A stretch of 64,000 bases of DNA from Nesterenkonia sp. LB17 (GCF_022565915.1 NZ_JAJOYX010000001.1:496001-560000); one strand, 5' to 3'. Positions 35,714 through 44,380 are shown, counted from the first letter of the stretch. The notes: generated by a model from the letters alone, not told the origin. Translations and numbers: made by a program.

Positions 35714-36601
35714 GTGCCCTCCCGCCCGAAGCCACGGCCCGCCCAGCAGGCGCTGATCTCCGACCCAGAACGACGACGTCGCCTGGGTGCCTCCTTCGCC
35801 GATGACACCTCGCTCGAGGAGGCCCGGCGCTACGACGCGGTCCGTCCCCGCTACCCCGACGAGGTGGTGGACCAGCTGCTGCGCGTGGCTGGATCCTGCG
35901 CTTCCGTCGGGCCGCCGGTGGTCGCAGACCTCGGCGCCGGCACCGGGATCCTGGCCCGGGCCCTGCTGGCCCGCGGTGCCAGCGTCCACGCGGTCGAGCC
36001 CTCTGCGGCCATGACCGAGGTCATGTGCGCCCGCAGCGTCGAGCAGAATCCGGAGCAGAGCCCCGGACAGACCCGCCCGCCGCACCGCCTTCAGGTGCAC
36101 CGCACCACGGCGGAGGCGACAGGGTTGGAGCAGGCGAGCTGCGACGTCGTCGTCGCGGCCCAGGCCTGGCACTGGTTCGATGACGCCCTGGTGCAGGACG
36201 AGGTGCGCCGGATCCTGCGGCCGCAGGGAGTGCTGGGGGTGGTCGCGAACTATCTGGACACCTCGGTGCCCTGGGTGCACCGGCTGACCCGGATCATGCG
36301 CGCCGGGGATGTCTACCGGCCGGGCTGGACCCCGCCGGTGGACCCGGCACGCTTCACCGCCTGGGACACCACTCAGACCCGGTGGGAGCGGAAGATGACA
36401 CCTGAACAGATCCGGGAGCTCTCCACCACGCTGAGCTCCTGGCTCTCCGCGGAAGAGCCCGCCCGAGCCCGCCGCCGGGCCAACCTGGACTGGTACCTCG
36501 ACGAACACCTGGAGCTCACCCCGGGGGAGCCGGTCGCGCTGCCGTACCTGACCGTGCTGCACACCAGCGTTTCCCGTGTGCCAGGCGCTCCTGTATCGTA
36601 G
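35714..36601 (+). CDS. Class I SAM-dependent methyltransferase
   Basis: 295 residues. The SAM-binding motif I VADLGAGTGILARALLARG, an acidic motif II (VHAVEPSAAMTEVM) and DVVVAAQAWHWFDDA (motif IV region) define a methyltransferase of the Methyltransf_11 type. Start is GTG at 35714. It lies between ribF and rpsO, 14 bp after ribF, and is probably the last gene of that transcript. The target molecule is unknown. Confidence 0.85.
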   Translation: MPSRPKPRPAQQALISDPERRRRLGASFADDTSLEEARRYDAVRPRYPDEVVDQLLRVAGSCASVGPPVVADLGAGTGILARALLARGASVHAVEPSAAMTEVMCARSVEQNPEQSPGQTRPPHRLQVHRTTAEATGLEQASCDVVVAAQAWHWFDDALVQDEVRRILRPQGVLGVVANYLDTSVPWVHRLTRIMRAGDVYRPGWTPPVDPARFTAWDTTQTRWERKMTPEQIRELSTTLSSWLSAEEPARARRRANLDWYLDEHLELTPGEPVALPYLTVLHTSVSRVPGAPVS

Positions 36602-36605
36602 AAAG

Positions 36606-36619
36606 GTCGCTTCGGCGAC
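36606..36619 (+). promoter_or_regulatory. UUCG-capped hairpin upstream of rpsO
   Basis: GTCGC-TTCG-GCGAC is a perfect 5-bp stem with the very stable UUCG tetraloop, located at the end of the methyltransferase gene and 97 bp before rpsO. It may be part of a structured rpsO leader (a GGGC/GCCC hairpin follows at about 36669-36680) such as the S15 autoregulatory elements known in other bacteria; that role is unproven here. Confidence 0.4.
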
Positions 36620-36716
36620 GTCGTCATGCTGCAGTCCGCGGTGGCTGACACTGGTCCCTGGCCCTCACGGGCAAAGCCCGGTCCTGTTCGCGGTACAACA
36701 ATGAAGGAGCTCTTCC

Positions 36717-36986
36717 ATGGCTTTAGATCCCGTTGTCAAACAGGAGATCATCAAGGAGTACGCAACTTCCGAGGGTGACACTGGTTCACCCGAGGTCCAG
36801 GTTGCGGTTCTGACGCGTCGGATCTCCGACCTCACCGAGCACCTGAAGGTGCACAAGCATGATCACCACACCCGTCGCGGTCTGATGATCCTGGTGGGTC
36901 GCCGTCGTCGTCTGCTGAAGTACCTTGCTGCTACGGACATCGAGCGCTACCGTTCGCTGATCAAGCGTCTCGGTATCCGCCGATGA
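36717..36986 (+). CDS. rpsO: Small ribosomal subunit protein uS15
   Basis: 89 residues, exactly the family length. [53 protein letters not shown] and [14 protein letters not shown] are conserved. AAGGAGC precedes the ATG. The gene sits before pnp, as in many bacteria, but a terminator separates the two. Confidence 0.97.
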   Translation: MALDPVVKQEIIKEYATSEGDTGSPEVQVAVLTRRISDLTEHLKVHKHDHHTRRGLMILVGRRRRLLKYLAATDIERYRSLIKRLGIRR

Positions 36987-37022
36987 GCTTCAGCGTCAAA
37001 CGCTGATCACCAAGCAACGAAA

Positions 37023-37070
37023 CAGGCGGCTCCCGAAACGGTCTTCATGACCGTAGGAGCCGCCTGCTTT
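37023..37070 (+). terminator. Rho-independent terminator after rpsO
   Basis: CAGGCGGCTCC (37023-37033) pairs with GGAGCCGCCTG (37056-37066); an inner ACGGTC/GACCGT stem extends it, and CTTTGT follows. A smaller CAGCGT-CAA-ACGCTG hairpin (36991-37005) precedes it, right after the rpsO stop. Confidence 0.8.
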
Positions 37071-37098
37071 GTATGCGAGGATAGTGGGTGGCGCACCC

Positions 37099-37229
37099 GC
37101 CAGTGAGAGGGATCGAACTCATATGTTCCGGTCCTCGGTAGTAGCCTCCGGGAGGCACGACACGTGCCAGGCCCGTGGGCTTCGATCGATGACCGACCGT
37201 ATGTACGCAGATCCTTTCCTCTCACTGGC
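37099..37229 (+). ncRNA. Actino-pnp RNA leader
   Basis: The 5' leader of pnp is closed by a perfect 12-bp stem: GCCAGTGAGAGG (37099-37110) with CCTCTCACTGGC (37218-37229), continued inward by GATC/GATC. Inside are smaller hairpins, for example GCCT/AGGC near 37144-37156 and CACG-ACA-CGTG just after. Position directly before pnp in an actinobacterium matches the described Actino-pnp motif, thought to mediate PNPase autoregulation in the way E. coli pnp does through RNase III cleavage of its leader. Ends are set by the closing stem. Confidence 0.75.
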
Positions 37230-37267
37230 TCGCCAGCAATGCACGCTACTGAGAGGAGACACCTGTA

Positions 37268-39505
37268 ATGCAGGGTCCCGAGATTCACTACACCGAAGCC
37301 GTGATCGACAACGGATCATTCGGTACACGTACGATTTCCTTCGAGACCGGCCGCCTCGCCAAGCAGGCCGCCGGTTCCGTCCTGGTCACCATGGACGAGG
37401 ACACCACGCTGCTCTCGGCCACCACGGTGGGCAAGTCACCCCGCGAGGGCTTCGACTTCTTCCCGCTGACGGTCGACGTCGAAGAGCGCATGTACGCCGC
37501 AGGTCGCATCCCCGGCAGCTTCTTCCGCCGCGAGGGTCGCCCCTCGACCGACGCGATCCTGGCCTGCCGCCTGATCGACCGCCCGCTGCGCCCCGCCTTC
37601 AAGAAGGGCATCCGCAACGAGGTCCAGGTCGTCGAGACCATCCTCTCGATCAACCCGGACGACCTCTACGACGTGGTCGCCATCAACGCCGCCTCGATGT
37701 CCACCCAGCTCTCCGGTCTGCCGTTCTCCGGCCCGATCGGTGCAGTGCGCGTGGCCCTCGTGGACACCGGCTCAGGCGCCCAGTGGGTCGCCTTCCCGAA
37801 GCACTCCCAGCTCAAGGACGCCGTGTTCAACATGGTCGTCGCCGGTCGAGTCGTCAACGACGACATCGCCGTGCTGATGGTCGAGGCCGAAGCCACCGAT
37901 GACTCCTGGAAGCTCATCAAGGAGCAGGGCCGCACCGCGCCCACCGAGGACATCGTGTCCGAGGGTCTCGAGGCTGCCAAGCCGTTCATCAAGGTCCTCT
38001 GCGACGCACAGGCAGACCTGGCAGCTCGCGCCGCCAAGCCCGCCATCGACATCCCGACCTTCGTGGACTACGAGTCCGACGTGCTGGCCGCGGTGGAGTC
38101 CTCCGCTTCGGAGCGTCTGAGCGCGGTCTACCAGATCGCTGACAAGCAGGAGCGCGACGCTGCCGACTCCGAGCTGAAGGCCGAGGTCCGCGAGGACCTC
38201 GCCGGCGAGGGCAAGGAGTTCGAGGGTCGCGGCGGCGAAGTCGCCAAGGCCTTCGGTGCGGTGACCAAGCAGGTCATCCGCCAGCGGATCCTGCGCGACC
38301 AGGTCCGCATCGACGGACGCGGCCTGACGGACATCCGCCAGCTCACCGCCGAGGTCGAGGTCCTTCCCCGGGTGCACGGCTCGGCCATCTTCGAGCGCGG
38401 CGACACCCAGATCATGGGCGTCACCACGCTGAACATGCTCAAGCTCGAGCAGAACATCGACTCGCTGTCGCCGGTGAAGACCAAGCGCTACATGCACAAC
38501 TACAACTTCCCGCCGTATTCGGTCGGTGAGACCGGCCGCGTGGGTTCACCCAAGCGCCGCGAGATCGGCCATGGTGCTCTTGCTGAGCGCGCCATGATGC
38601 CGGTGCTGCCGTCCCGCGAGGAGTTCCCCTACGCGATCCGCCAGGTCTCTGAGGCCCTGGGCTCCAACGGCTCCACCTCGATGGGTTCGGTCTGCGCCTC
38701 GACGCTGTCCATGCTCAACGCCGGTGTGCCGCTGAAGGCTCCGGTCGCAGGCATCGCCATGGGCCTGGTCTCCGACCAGGTCGACGGTGAGACCCGCTAC
38801 GCCGCCCTGACCGACATCCTCGGCGCCGAAGATGCTTTCGGCGACATGGACTTCAAGGTCGCCGGCACCTCCGAGTTCGTCACAGCCATCCAGCTGGACA
38901 CCAAGCTCGACGGCATCCCCGCTTCGGTGCTCTCCGCAGCGCTGAAGCAGGCCCGCGAAGCTCGCCTGCACATCCTGAGCGTCATGGCCGCCGCCATCGA
39001 CACCCCGGATGAGATGTCCGAGTTCGCACCGCGCATCATCTCGGTGATGGTCCCCGTGGACAAGATCGGTGAGGTCATCGGCCCGAAGGGCAAGATGATC
39101 AACCAGATCCAGGAGGACACCGGCACCGACATCTCGATCGAGGATGACGGCACCGTGCTGATCGGCGCGACCAACGGCGAAGCTGCTGAGGCAGCCCGCG
39201 CCGCGGTCAATGCGATCGCCAACCCGCAGGTCCCCGAGATCGGCGAGCGGTACCTGGGCACCGTGGTCAAGCTGACCACGTTCGGCGCGTTCATCTCGCT
39301 GACCCCGGGCAAGGATGGCCTGCTGCACATCTCCGAGCTGCGCAAGCTCAACGAGGGCAAGCGCGTGGATGACGTCGAAGACGTCGTCAACGTCGGCCAG
39401 CGCATCCAGGTCGAGATCTCCAAGGTCGATGACCGCGGAAAGCTCAGCCTGGCACCCGTCGTCGAAGGTGACGGCTCCTCGGAGTCGGACAACGACGACG
39501 CGTGA
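37268..39505 (+). CDS. pnp: Polyribonucleotide nucleotidyltransferase (PNPase)
   Basis: 745 residues: two RNase PH-like domains separated by an alpha-helical domain, then a KH domain ([17 protein letters not shown]) and a C-terminal S1 domain ([20 protein letters not shown]). Catalytic-core stretches such as [20 protein letters not shown] and FPPYSVGE are intact. It degrades RNA 3' to 5' by phosphorolysis and belongs to the RNA degradosome. GAGAGGAGAC precedes the ATG; the leader carries the Actino-pnp structure. Confidence 0.97.
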   Translation: MQGPEIHYTEAVIDNGSFGTRTISFETGRLAKQAAGSVLVTMDEDTTLLSATTVGKSPREGFDFFPLTVDVEERMYAAGRIPGSFFRREGRPSTDAILACRLIDRPLRPAFKKGIRNEVQVVETILSINPDDLYDVVAINAASMSTQLSGLPFSGPIGAVRVALVDTGSGAQWVAFPKHSQLKDAVFNMVVAGRVVNDDIAVLMVEAEATDDSWKLIKEQGRTAPTEDIVSEGLEAAKPFIKVLCDAQADLAARAAKPAIDIPTFVDYESDVLAAVESSASERLSAVYQIADKQERDAADSELKAEVREDLAGEGKEFEGRGGEVAKAFGAVTKQVIRQRILRDQVRIDGRGLTDIRQLTAEVEVLPRVHGSAIFERGDTQIMGVTTLNMLKLEQNIDSLSPVKTKRYMHNYNFPPYSVGETGRVGSPKRREIGHGALAERAMMPVLPSREEFPYAIRQVSEALGSNGSTSMGSVCASTLSMLNAGVPLKAPVAGIAMGLVSDQVDGETRYAALTDILGAEDAFGDMDFKVAGTSEFVTAIQLDTKLDGIPASVLSAALKQAREARLHILSVMAAAIDTPDEMSEFAPRIISVMVPVDKIGEVIGPKGKMINQIQEDTGTDISIEDDGTVLIGATNGEAAEAARAAVNAIANPQVPEIGERYLGTVVKLTTFGAFISLTPGKDGLLHISELRKLNEGKRVDDVEDVVNVGQRIQVEISKVDDRGKLSLAPVVEGDGSSESDNDDA

Positions 39506-39542
39506 TCAGCTTCTGCTGAACGGCTCCAGCTGAGCCGCTAGG

Positions 39543-39588
39543 ACGGCCGGTGAGGTTCCCTTCGGGGCCTCACCGGCCGTTCTTGTGT
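39543..39588 (+). terminator. Rho-independent terminator after pnp
   Basis: ACGGCCGGTGAGG (39543-39555) and CCTCACCGGCCGT (39568-39580) form a perfect 13-bp stem, followed by TTCTTGTGT. Confidence 0.85.
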
Positions 39589-39630
39589 CACGGGGTCTCA
39601 GGCCCACACCCATCCAGCTGCTCTGTCACG

Positions 39631-39703
39631 CATCGAGTGTGTAATTCGACCGCGTTCTGGGCCCGAATCCCGGAAAATATCTGCACGAATTGCACACTCG
39701 ATG
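39631..39703. repeat. 73-nt palindromic element downstream of pnp
   Basis: CATCGAGTGTGTAATTCG (39631-39648) and CGAATTGCACACTCGATG (39686-39703) are 18-bp inverted repeats with one mismatch. The 37-nt interior contains TTCTGGG/CCCGGAA (39655-39675), an inner stem with one mismatch. Size and nested plan match the element at 946-1017, with limited local sequence resemblance. It lies after the pnp terminator and just before the small gene at 39752. Confidence 0.65.
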
Positions 39704-39751
39704 ACGCGGCGGGGGTTCAGCGTCTCGATGGACCATGGCAAGGTGGGTCCC

Positions 39752-40030
39752 ATGGACCATGTGGTGGGATGGCTGTTCCTCGCCTTCTGGGTCGTGCTCG
39801 GCGGGGCGGTGGTGGTCCGCCTGGTGCTGGCCCTCCGACAACGACGCCGCGGATCCTCGCTGCAGGAATCGGTGCTGCGCCCGGTGCTGAGAACAGGCAC
39901 GGCCGGGGTCTGGCCGACCCTCGACGCGCGCGCCGGAGAGCATCCCGAAGACGTGCCGGAGGGAGCGGAGCCCCGCAACGAGGCGGAGGATCAGCACCAC
40001 GACCAGGCTGAGGGTCAGTCCCGGGAGTAG
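39752..40030 (+). CDS. Hypothetical small single-helix membrane protein
   Basis: 92 residues. One helix (about 3-25: HVVGWLFLAFWVVLGGAVVVRL) is followed by a basic RQRRRG stop-transfer and a polar tail ending in an acidic, Gln/His-rich stretch. ATG at 39752 has AAGGTGGG six bases upstream. The gene runs convergently 16 bp into the MFS gene at 40015. It is short and without known relatives that I recognise; a non-coding alternative cannot be excluded. Confidence 0.5.
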   Translation: MDHVVGWLFLAFWVVLGGAVVVRLVLALRQRRRGSSLQESVLRPVLRTGTAGVWPTLDARAGEHPEDVPEGAEPRNEAEDQHHDQAEGQSRE

Positions 40031-41319
40031 TCCCGCGCGTTGCTCACACCCAGCGCATTGGCCACCGCGGCGAGGATGATCAGCAGCGCGGCGACCAGCG
40101 GCACCAGCGCCGCGACCTGGGTCCCGAAGCCCTCAGCCAGATACCCGGTGATCGCCGAGGAGGACGACTGACCGATCACGATCGCCGTGGTCAGCAGCGA
40201 CATCACCGTGGTGGAGCGCCCGCGCGGGCTCCGCTCGGCCACCAGGCTGAACTGGGTGACCAGGGTCGGGCCGATCCCCACTCCCATCACCAGCAGCACC
40301 AGCAGCAGCACCGGCAGGGCCGAGGCGAACTGCAGTCCGATGGTGCCCAGCAGCAGCACGCCGCCGAAGCTCAGCCAGCGCGCCTGAAGGCTGAAGCTCG
40401 CCGGGAACAGGGCCGCGGCGAGGGCGAAGACCGCCGAGCCGATGCCCATCGCGCCGTAGACCAGCCCGGCGCGTTCGGCGTAGCCGAGGTCGGCCATGAA
40501 GGAGGTCAGCGTGGTCAAGGTGGAGCCGAAGATCAGCCCGATGCCCAGCGCGCCGGCCATCAGCACCAGCAGCCGCGGCGCGAACAGTGACCGCACCGGT
40601 GCGGGCTCCTGGTGGGTGGCGGCGTTCTTGGGCACTACGTCCGCGGTGCGGTGCAGCGCGAAGGTGATCAGGAAGCACAGGGTCAGGATCGCGGCGCCGA
40701 TCATCGGTGCCGCTCCGCCGAGCGTGGCGGCGAGCAGGCCCACGATGACCGGACCGAAGACGAAGGTGATCTCGTCGGCGGCGGACTCATACGCCATCGT
40801 GGAGTTCATCGTCTTCTGCTGCCGTGCCGGGGGCAGCTCGCGGAAGATCACGCCCACCAGTCGGCTGCGCGACATCGGCGGGACCTGCGGAGCGGTGGCT
40901 CCCACGAAGAAGGCTGAGGTCAGCACGGCCCAGGTGCCGAAGGGGCTGTAGACCACCCAGGCCATGGCGAGCAGCGAGAGGCTGCTGGCGGAGCCGGCGA
41001 TCAGCAGCACCCGGCGCTGGCCCCAGCGGTCCGCCGCGGCTCCGATGAGCGGGCCGAAGATCGCGGTGCCCAGACCGACCATGGCCGATGTCAGTCCGCC
41101 CAGGCTGATGGAATCCCGTGCGGCCACCACCAGGGTCAGCACCCCGACCACCATCATCGCGTAGGGGAAGCGCGCCAGCAGGGCCACCGGGAAATAGGCG
41201 GGGCCCACGGCGCCGCGCAGGGTCTGCCGCGGGTCGGAGCCGGGGAAGCTGGGTGCGGGACGAGTGCCTGGCTCAGCAGCTGGTCGCGGCTGCATGGCGT
41301 CGGACTGGTGCGCGGGCAT
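40015..41319 (-). CDS. MFS transporter
   Basis: 434 residues, about 12 hydrophobic segments, with the MFS motif A variant AAADRWGQRRVLL after helix 2 and a central cytoplasmic loop (RTADVVPKNAATHQEP). The first 45 residues are polar and proline-rich. The plan fits a drug or metabolite exporter; no substrate can be named. It is a single gene, convergent with the small gene at 39752. Confidence 0.82.
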   Translation of the reverse strand: MPAHQSDAMQPRPAAEPGTRPAPSFPGSDPRQTLRGAVGPAYFPVALLARFPYAMMVVGVLTLVVAARDSISLGGLTSAMVGLGTAIFGPLIGAAADRWGQRRVLLIAGSASSLSLLAMAWVVYSPFGTWAVLTSAFFVGATAPQVPPMSRSRLVGVIFRELPPARQQKTMNSTMAYESAADEITFVFGPVIVGLLAATLGGAAPMIGAAILTLCFLITFALHRTADVVPKNAATHQEPAPVRSLFAPRLLVLMAGALGIGLIFGSTLTTLTSFMADLGYAERAGLVYGAMGIGSAVFALAAALFPASFSLQARWLSFGGVLLLGTIGLQFASALPVLLLVLLVMGVGIGPTLVTQFSLVAERSPRGRSTTVMSLLTTAIVIGQSSSSAITGYLAEGFGTQVAALVPLVAALLIILAAVANALGVSNARDYSRD

Positions 41320-41663
41320 GGTGGTGGATCCTCCGGGAGTCGGCTCTCGCGTGCTCAGTGCCGCCTTGACTCCACAGCGAGGCCGCCGCCGAGACAGGTT
41401 GATACACGAAATGTCAGCGCTCCCGCGATGCGGCCGCAGCTGGACCGGGCCGGGGGAGGGCAGAGTTCTCAGCGTACCGGCTGTCCTTCAGCTGGCGCCA
41501 TCTGCACTTCCTGCCTCCGGCGCTCAACGCGTCGCGCGCCGGAGGGCTTCCTCGGCGCCTGGGCTGTCTGAAGAGAGGGCCACCGGTGGACATCAGCCTC
41601 GTGTCCAGGGGCGCCAGGGGTGCCGGTGAGGAGGTGCTGAGTTCAAGGACTTGCAGAGGCTTC
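41320..41663. other. Intergenic region without a recognisable gene
   Basis: 344 bp between the MFS gene and the rhodanese gene, both on the minus strand. It should contain the MFS promoter (a less GC-rich stretch near 41395-41420) and the 3' end of the rhodanese transcript. Open frames here have no family resemblance and no Shine-Dalgarno. I see no RNA gene or strong hairpin. Confidence 0.4.
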
Positions 41664-41966
41664 TCAGGGGAGTGCCGTCGGATGACCCTCTTTGGCCCAT
41701 AGAGTCATTCCGCCCTCCATGCTCTCGACGGTGAATCCTGCGTCGCTCAGGGTCTGCGCCGCCGTCAGACTTCTCCGACCGCTGCGGCACACTGTGATCG
41801 TCGGCCGTGCGGAGTCGAGTTCCGGCAGCCGTGTCTGCAGCTGTCCCAGGGGTATATGGAGGGCTCCCGGGATCATGCCAGCGCTGACTTCTTCATCTTC
41901 TCGCACGTCAACGATCTGAGCCGTCTCCATCCGTTTGAACGTCATTGAAGGTGAGACTTCCTGCAT
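41664..41966 (-). CDS. Single-domain rhodanese
   Basis: 100 residues: the rhodanese CH2A region (IVDVREDEEVSAGMIPGALHIPLGQL) and the active-site loop TVCRSGRRS with catalytic Cys. It transfers sulfane sulfur between thiols or to cyanide. AGGAGG six bases before the ATG at 41964-41966 fixes the start; sequence further upstream is unrelated. It lies downstream of the MFS gene on the same strand (50-bp gap) and probably shares its transcript, as one edge of the sulfur cluster. Confidence 0.88.
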   Translation of the reverse strand: MQEVSPSMTFKRMETAQIVDVREDEEVSAGMIPGALHIPLGQLQTRLPELDSARPTITVCRSGRRSLTAAQTLSDAGFTVESMEGGMTLWAKEGHPTALP

Positions 41967-42016
41967 TGTGGCCTCCTGGGCTATGGGTCGAGGGTCGAAA
42001 CTGAATTGTGTGCAGT

Positions 42017-43381
42017 TCAATGTCTGCTCATCGAGGGCCTCTGGTGGGTCTCGTACATCCGTGCCGCCACTATCGCGGCCGAGACTGCGCTGACGGCGGC
42101 AGCCACCCACACCGCGGCAGAGAGTCCCATCAGGTCGGCCACGATCCCGCCCAGCACAGCCCCGGCTGCGTAGCCGAGATCGCGCCAGACCCTGTAGACG
42201 CCTACCGCACGACCGCGCCAGGCCGGGTGGGCGACGTCGCCGACCACGGCGAGCAGCGTCGGGTAGACCATCGCAGTGCCGGCCCCGAGCAGAGCCGTGC
42301 CCGCGGCCCAGCTGCTGAAGTCATCACCCGAGGCGATCAGCATCAGAGCCACGGCTTGCGTGGACATCCCTGCGGTGATCAGATGTTTGCGCCCGATCCG
42401 ATCCGAGAGCGCGCCGGTGACCAGCTGCCCCGCTCCCCACACGCCTGGGTACAGCGCGAAGAGTAGCCCGACCTCGCCTACCGAGAGGTCGGCCGTGGCG
42501 AAGAGCAGGGGAAAGAGACCCCAGGAGAGACCGAAGTTGAGATTATTGACCAGCCCAGCCTGGCTGGCCGAAGAGAGGGCCGGTTCCCGGAAGCTCGTCT
42601 GGACTGCGACCTGCCGGCTGGTGAGGTCTGCGTGCAGGTGATCGTGGGTGCCGTCGGCACGGGCCACATGCTCGGCCGCCTCCAAGTGGGCGTGCCCGAT
42701 AGTCTCGCGCACGAACGCACCTGAGAGCAGCAGCGCCAGGGCGGTGTAGGCGAGGCCCAACAGGAACGGTGCCGGGCGCAGCCCGAACTGCTCCGCCAGG
42801 TATCCCGCCAGCAGGGAGGTCACGGCTACAGCGCCATACCCTGCGGCTTCGTTCAGCCCCATGGCCAAGCCGCGCTTGGTGGGCCCCACGAGGTCGATCT
42901 TCATCACTACTGTGGTGGACCAGGTGAGCCCCTGGTTGATGCCCAGCAGGACATTTGCGGCGATGATCCAGCCCCAGCCCGGCGCGAGGATCAACATCAG
43001 CGGAACGGGCACGGCGAAGAGCCAGCCGATGAGAAGTACCGGCTTGCGGCCGTACCTGTCCGACAAGGTCCCGGCGAAGTAGTTGGCGATGGCCTTGGTG
43101 ACGCCGAAGGCGGCGACGTAGGTGAAGATGAACGTATAGCCCGTGAGCTCGAACTCGGATTCCGCGAGCAGCGGGAGCACCGTCTGCTGTTGGCCGACCA
43201 TGCCTCCCACCAGGGCATTCACCGCGACGAGGAGGGTGAACTGGGAGATGTTGGCGCGCAGTCCCAGCGTCGGTGGCCCTGCGGGGGACCGACGCGCGCT
43301 CATGTCTCCACCTGCGGGCTCGCCGTGAAGCGCTGGGTCCGCTCGACGGCGGCCCCAGCGTTCCTGCGAATGTGAGTGCAT
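42017..43381 (-). CDS. MFS transporter of the reactive-sulfur cluster
   Basis: 454 residues (428 if ATG at 43303 is used). Twelve helices with MFS motif A (GTLSDRYGRKPVLL, repeated in the second half as GALSDRIGRKHLI) and a central His/Asp-rich cytoplasmic loop (EAAEHVARADGTHDHLHAD). ATG at 43381 is chosen for GAAGGG with six-base spacing; the later ATG has a poorly spaced GGAG. It is divergent from the ArsR-rhodanese regulator and upstream of the rhodanese gene, so export of a sulfur compound, or of a thiol-reactive toxin, is plausible but not shown. Confidence 0.83.
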   Translation of the reverse strand: MHSHSQERWGRRRADPALHGEPAGGDMSARRSPAGPPTLGLRANISQFTLLVAVNALVGGMVGQQQTVLPLLAESEFELTGYTFIFTYVAAFGVTKAIANYFAGTLSDRYGRKPVLLIGWLFAVPVPLMLILAPGWGWIIAANVLLGINQGLTWSTTVVMKIDLVGPTKRGLAMGLNEAAGYGAVAVTSLLAGYLAEQFGLRPAPFLLGLAYTALALLLSGAFVRETIGHAHLEAAEHVARADGTHDHLHADLTSRQVAVQTSFREPALSSASQAGLVNNLNFGLSWGLFPLLFATADLSVGEVGLLFALYPGVWGAGQLVTGALSDRIGRKHLITAGMSTQAVALMLIASGDDFSSWAAGTALLGAGTAMVYPTLLAVVGDVAHPAWRGRAVGVYRVWRDLGYAAGAVLGGIVADLMGLSAAVWVAAAVSAVSAAIVAARMYETHQRPSMSRH

Positions 43382-43449
43382 CCCGAACCCTTCATGAGGC
43401 TCGCCCTTCCTAGGCCGGCGCTGCCCGAGGAGTCGGGCTGATCTCGTAT

Positions 43450-43491
43450 TCCAAAGAAAACTAGAATACTGGTTGTTATGATAATCCAAAG
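43450..43491. promoter_or_regulatory. Divergent promoter/operator of the ArsR-rhodanese and MFS genes
   Basis: TCCAAAGAA occurs twice as a direct repeat, at 43450-43458 and 43483-43491, flanking an AT-rich core uncommon in this genome (CTAGAATACTGGTTGTTATG). TATGATAAT (43477-43485) can serve as a -10 for the regulator and TATTCT, read on the minus strand, for the MFS gene. This is the expected site of ArsR-type autoregulation. Confidence 0.5.
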
Positions 43492-43507
43492 AAGTCTGGA
43501 GGATCAA

Positions 43508-44233
43508 TTGGGTGATCGGCAGAAGAAGACCGTGCTGTTCGAGCAGCTGGCCCGAGTGGGGAAGGCGCTGGGCAGCGGCAAGCGCCTGGAGCTGCTGGAT
43601 CTGCTTGCCCAGGGCGAGCGAAGCGTCGAGCACCTGGCGGCTGCAGCTCAGCTGGGGCTGAGCACCACCTCGGCTCATCTGCAGGTGCTCAAGCAGGCTG
43701 GGTTGGTGACCACTCGCCGGGACGGTACCCGGGTGCACTACGGCTTGGCGGGCCTGGATGTGATCCGGCTCTATGAGCAGCTTCGAAATGTGGCCGGTGA
43801 ACGAGTCTCCGATGTTGGTCGCGCCCGGGAGGACTATCTGGCCAGCGGTCGGGCTGCCGGGGCCCCGGGTGAGCAGGACGAGGTTGGCCGGGACGAGCTT
43901 CTGGCCAGGGTTGCCGCGGGCGAGGTTACGGTGCTTGATGTACGTCCTGTCGAGGAGTATGTGGCCGCCCATATCCCAGGTGCCGTGTCCATCCCGGTGG
44001 AGGAGCTTCCTCGGCGGATCAACGAGCTGCCGTCCGGTCAGGACGTCGTTGCATACTGCCGTGGTGCCTACTGTGTGCTCGCGTACGAAGCGGTGGATCT
44101 CCTGCGTGCCGCCGGCCGGACTGCCTGGCGGCTGCATGAGGGCATGCTGGAGTGGCGCCTGACCGAGCTGCCTGTAGACACAGGCCCTGGCCTGGTGGCC
44201 TCCGGAGTGGCTGCACGCCTGCATGACCAGTGA
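43508..44233 (+). CDS. ArsR-family regulator fused to a rhodanese domain
   Basis: 241 residues. An ArsR winged helix (about 8-95: LGSGKRLELLDLLAQGERSV, LGLSTTSAHLQVLKQAGLVTTRRDG) is joined to a rhodanese domain (about 125-225: VTVLDVRPVEEYVAAHIPGA, active loop CRGAYC with Cys184 and Cys189). The ArsR half has no cysteine, so it lacks the paired thiols of SqrR/BigR; sensing is likely done by the rhodanese cysteines. TTG at 43508 is chosen for GGAGG at five-base spacing; the ATG at 43478 would lie inside the promoter region. Divergent from an MFS gene and upstream of the CstB-like operon. Confidence 0.85.
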   Translation: MGDRQKKTVLFEQLARVGKALGSGKRLELLDLLAQGERSVEHLAAAAQLGLSTTSAHLQVLKQAGLVTTRRDGTRVHYGLAGLDVIRLYEQLRNVAGERVSDVGRAREDYLASGRAAGAPGEQDEVGRDELLARVAAGEVTVLDVRPVEEYVAAHIPGAVSIPVEELPRRINELPSGQDVVAYCRGAYCVLAYEAVDLLRAAGRTAWRLHEGMLEWRLTELPVDTGPGLVASGVAARLHDQ

Positions 44234-44305
44234 GGACGTCCTCTCCCAGCTCACATCGGCAAGGTCCAGAGCGCTATGGAGCCCGGGTGACTTGGCTAGA
44301 TTTGT

Positions 44306-44353
44306 ATACCCCAGGGGGTATGTGCGAGAGTAGTGACATACCCCCTGGGGTAT
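44306..44353. promoter_or_regulatory. Pair of CstR/CsoR-type operators
   Basis: ATACCCCAGGGGGTAT (44306-44321) and ATACCCCCTGGGGTAT (44338-44353) are 16-bp near-palindromes and exact reverse complements of each other, centred 32 bp (three helical turns) apart. They end 27 bp before the CstB-like gene. ATACCCC/GGGGTAT is the operator form known for CsoR/CstR-family repressors; the cognate gene is the last of this operon (47350). Confidence 0.85.
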
Positions 44354-44380
44354 CCATTGACTTTCAAAGGAAGGGATCTC

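Noticed and set aside
41264-41629. 121-codon plus-strand frame upstream of the rhodanese gene
   Set aside because: Arg/Pro/Ser-rich without domain or ribosome site; it overlaps the MFS start region.
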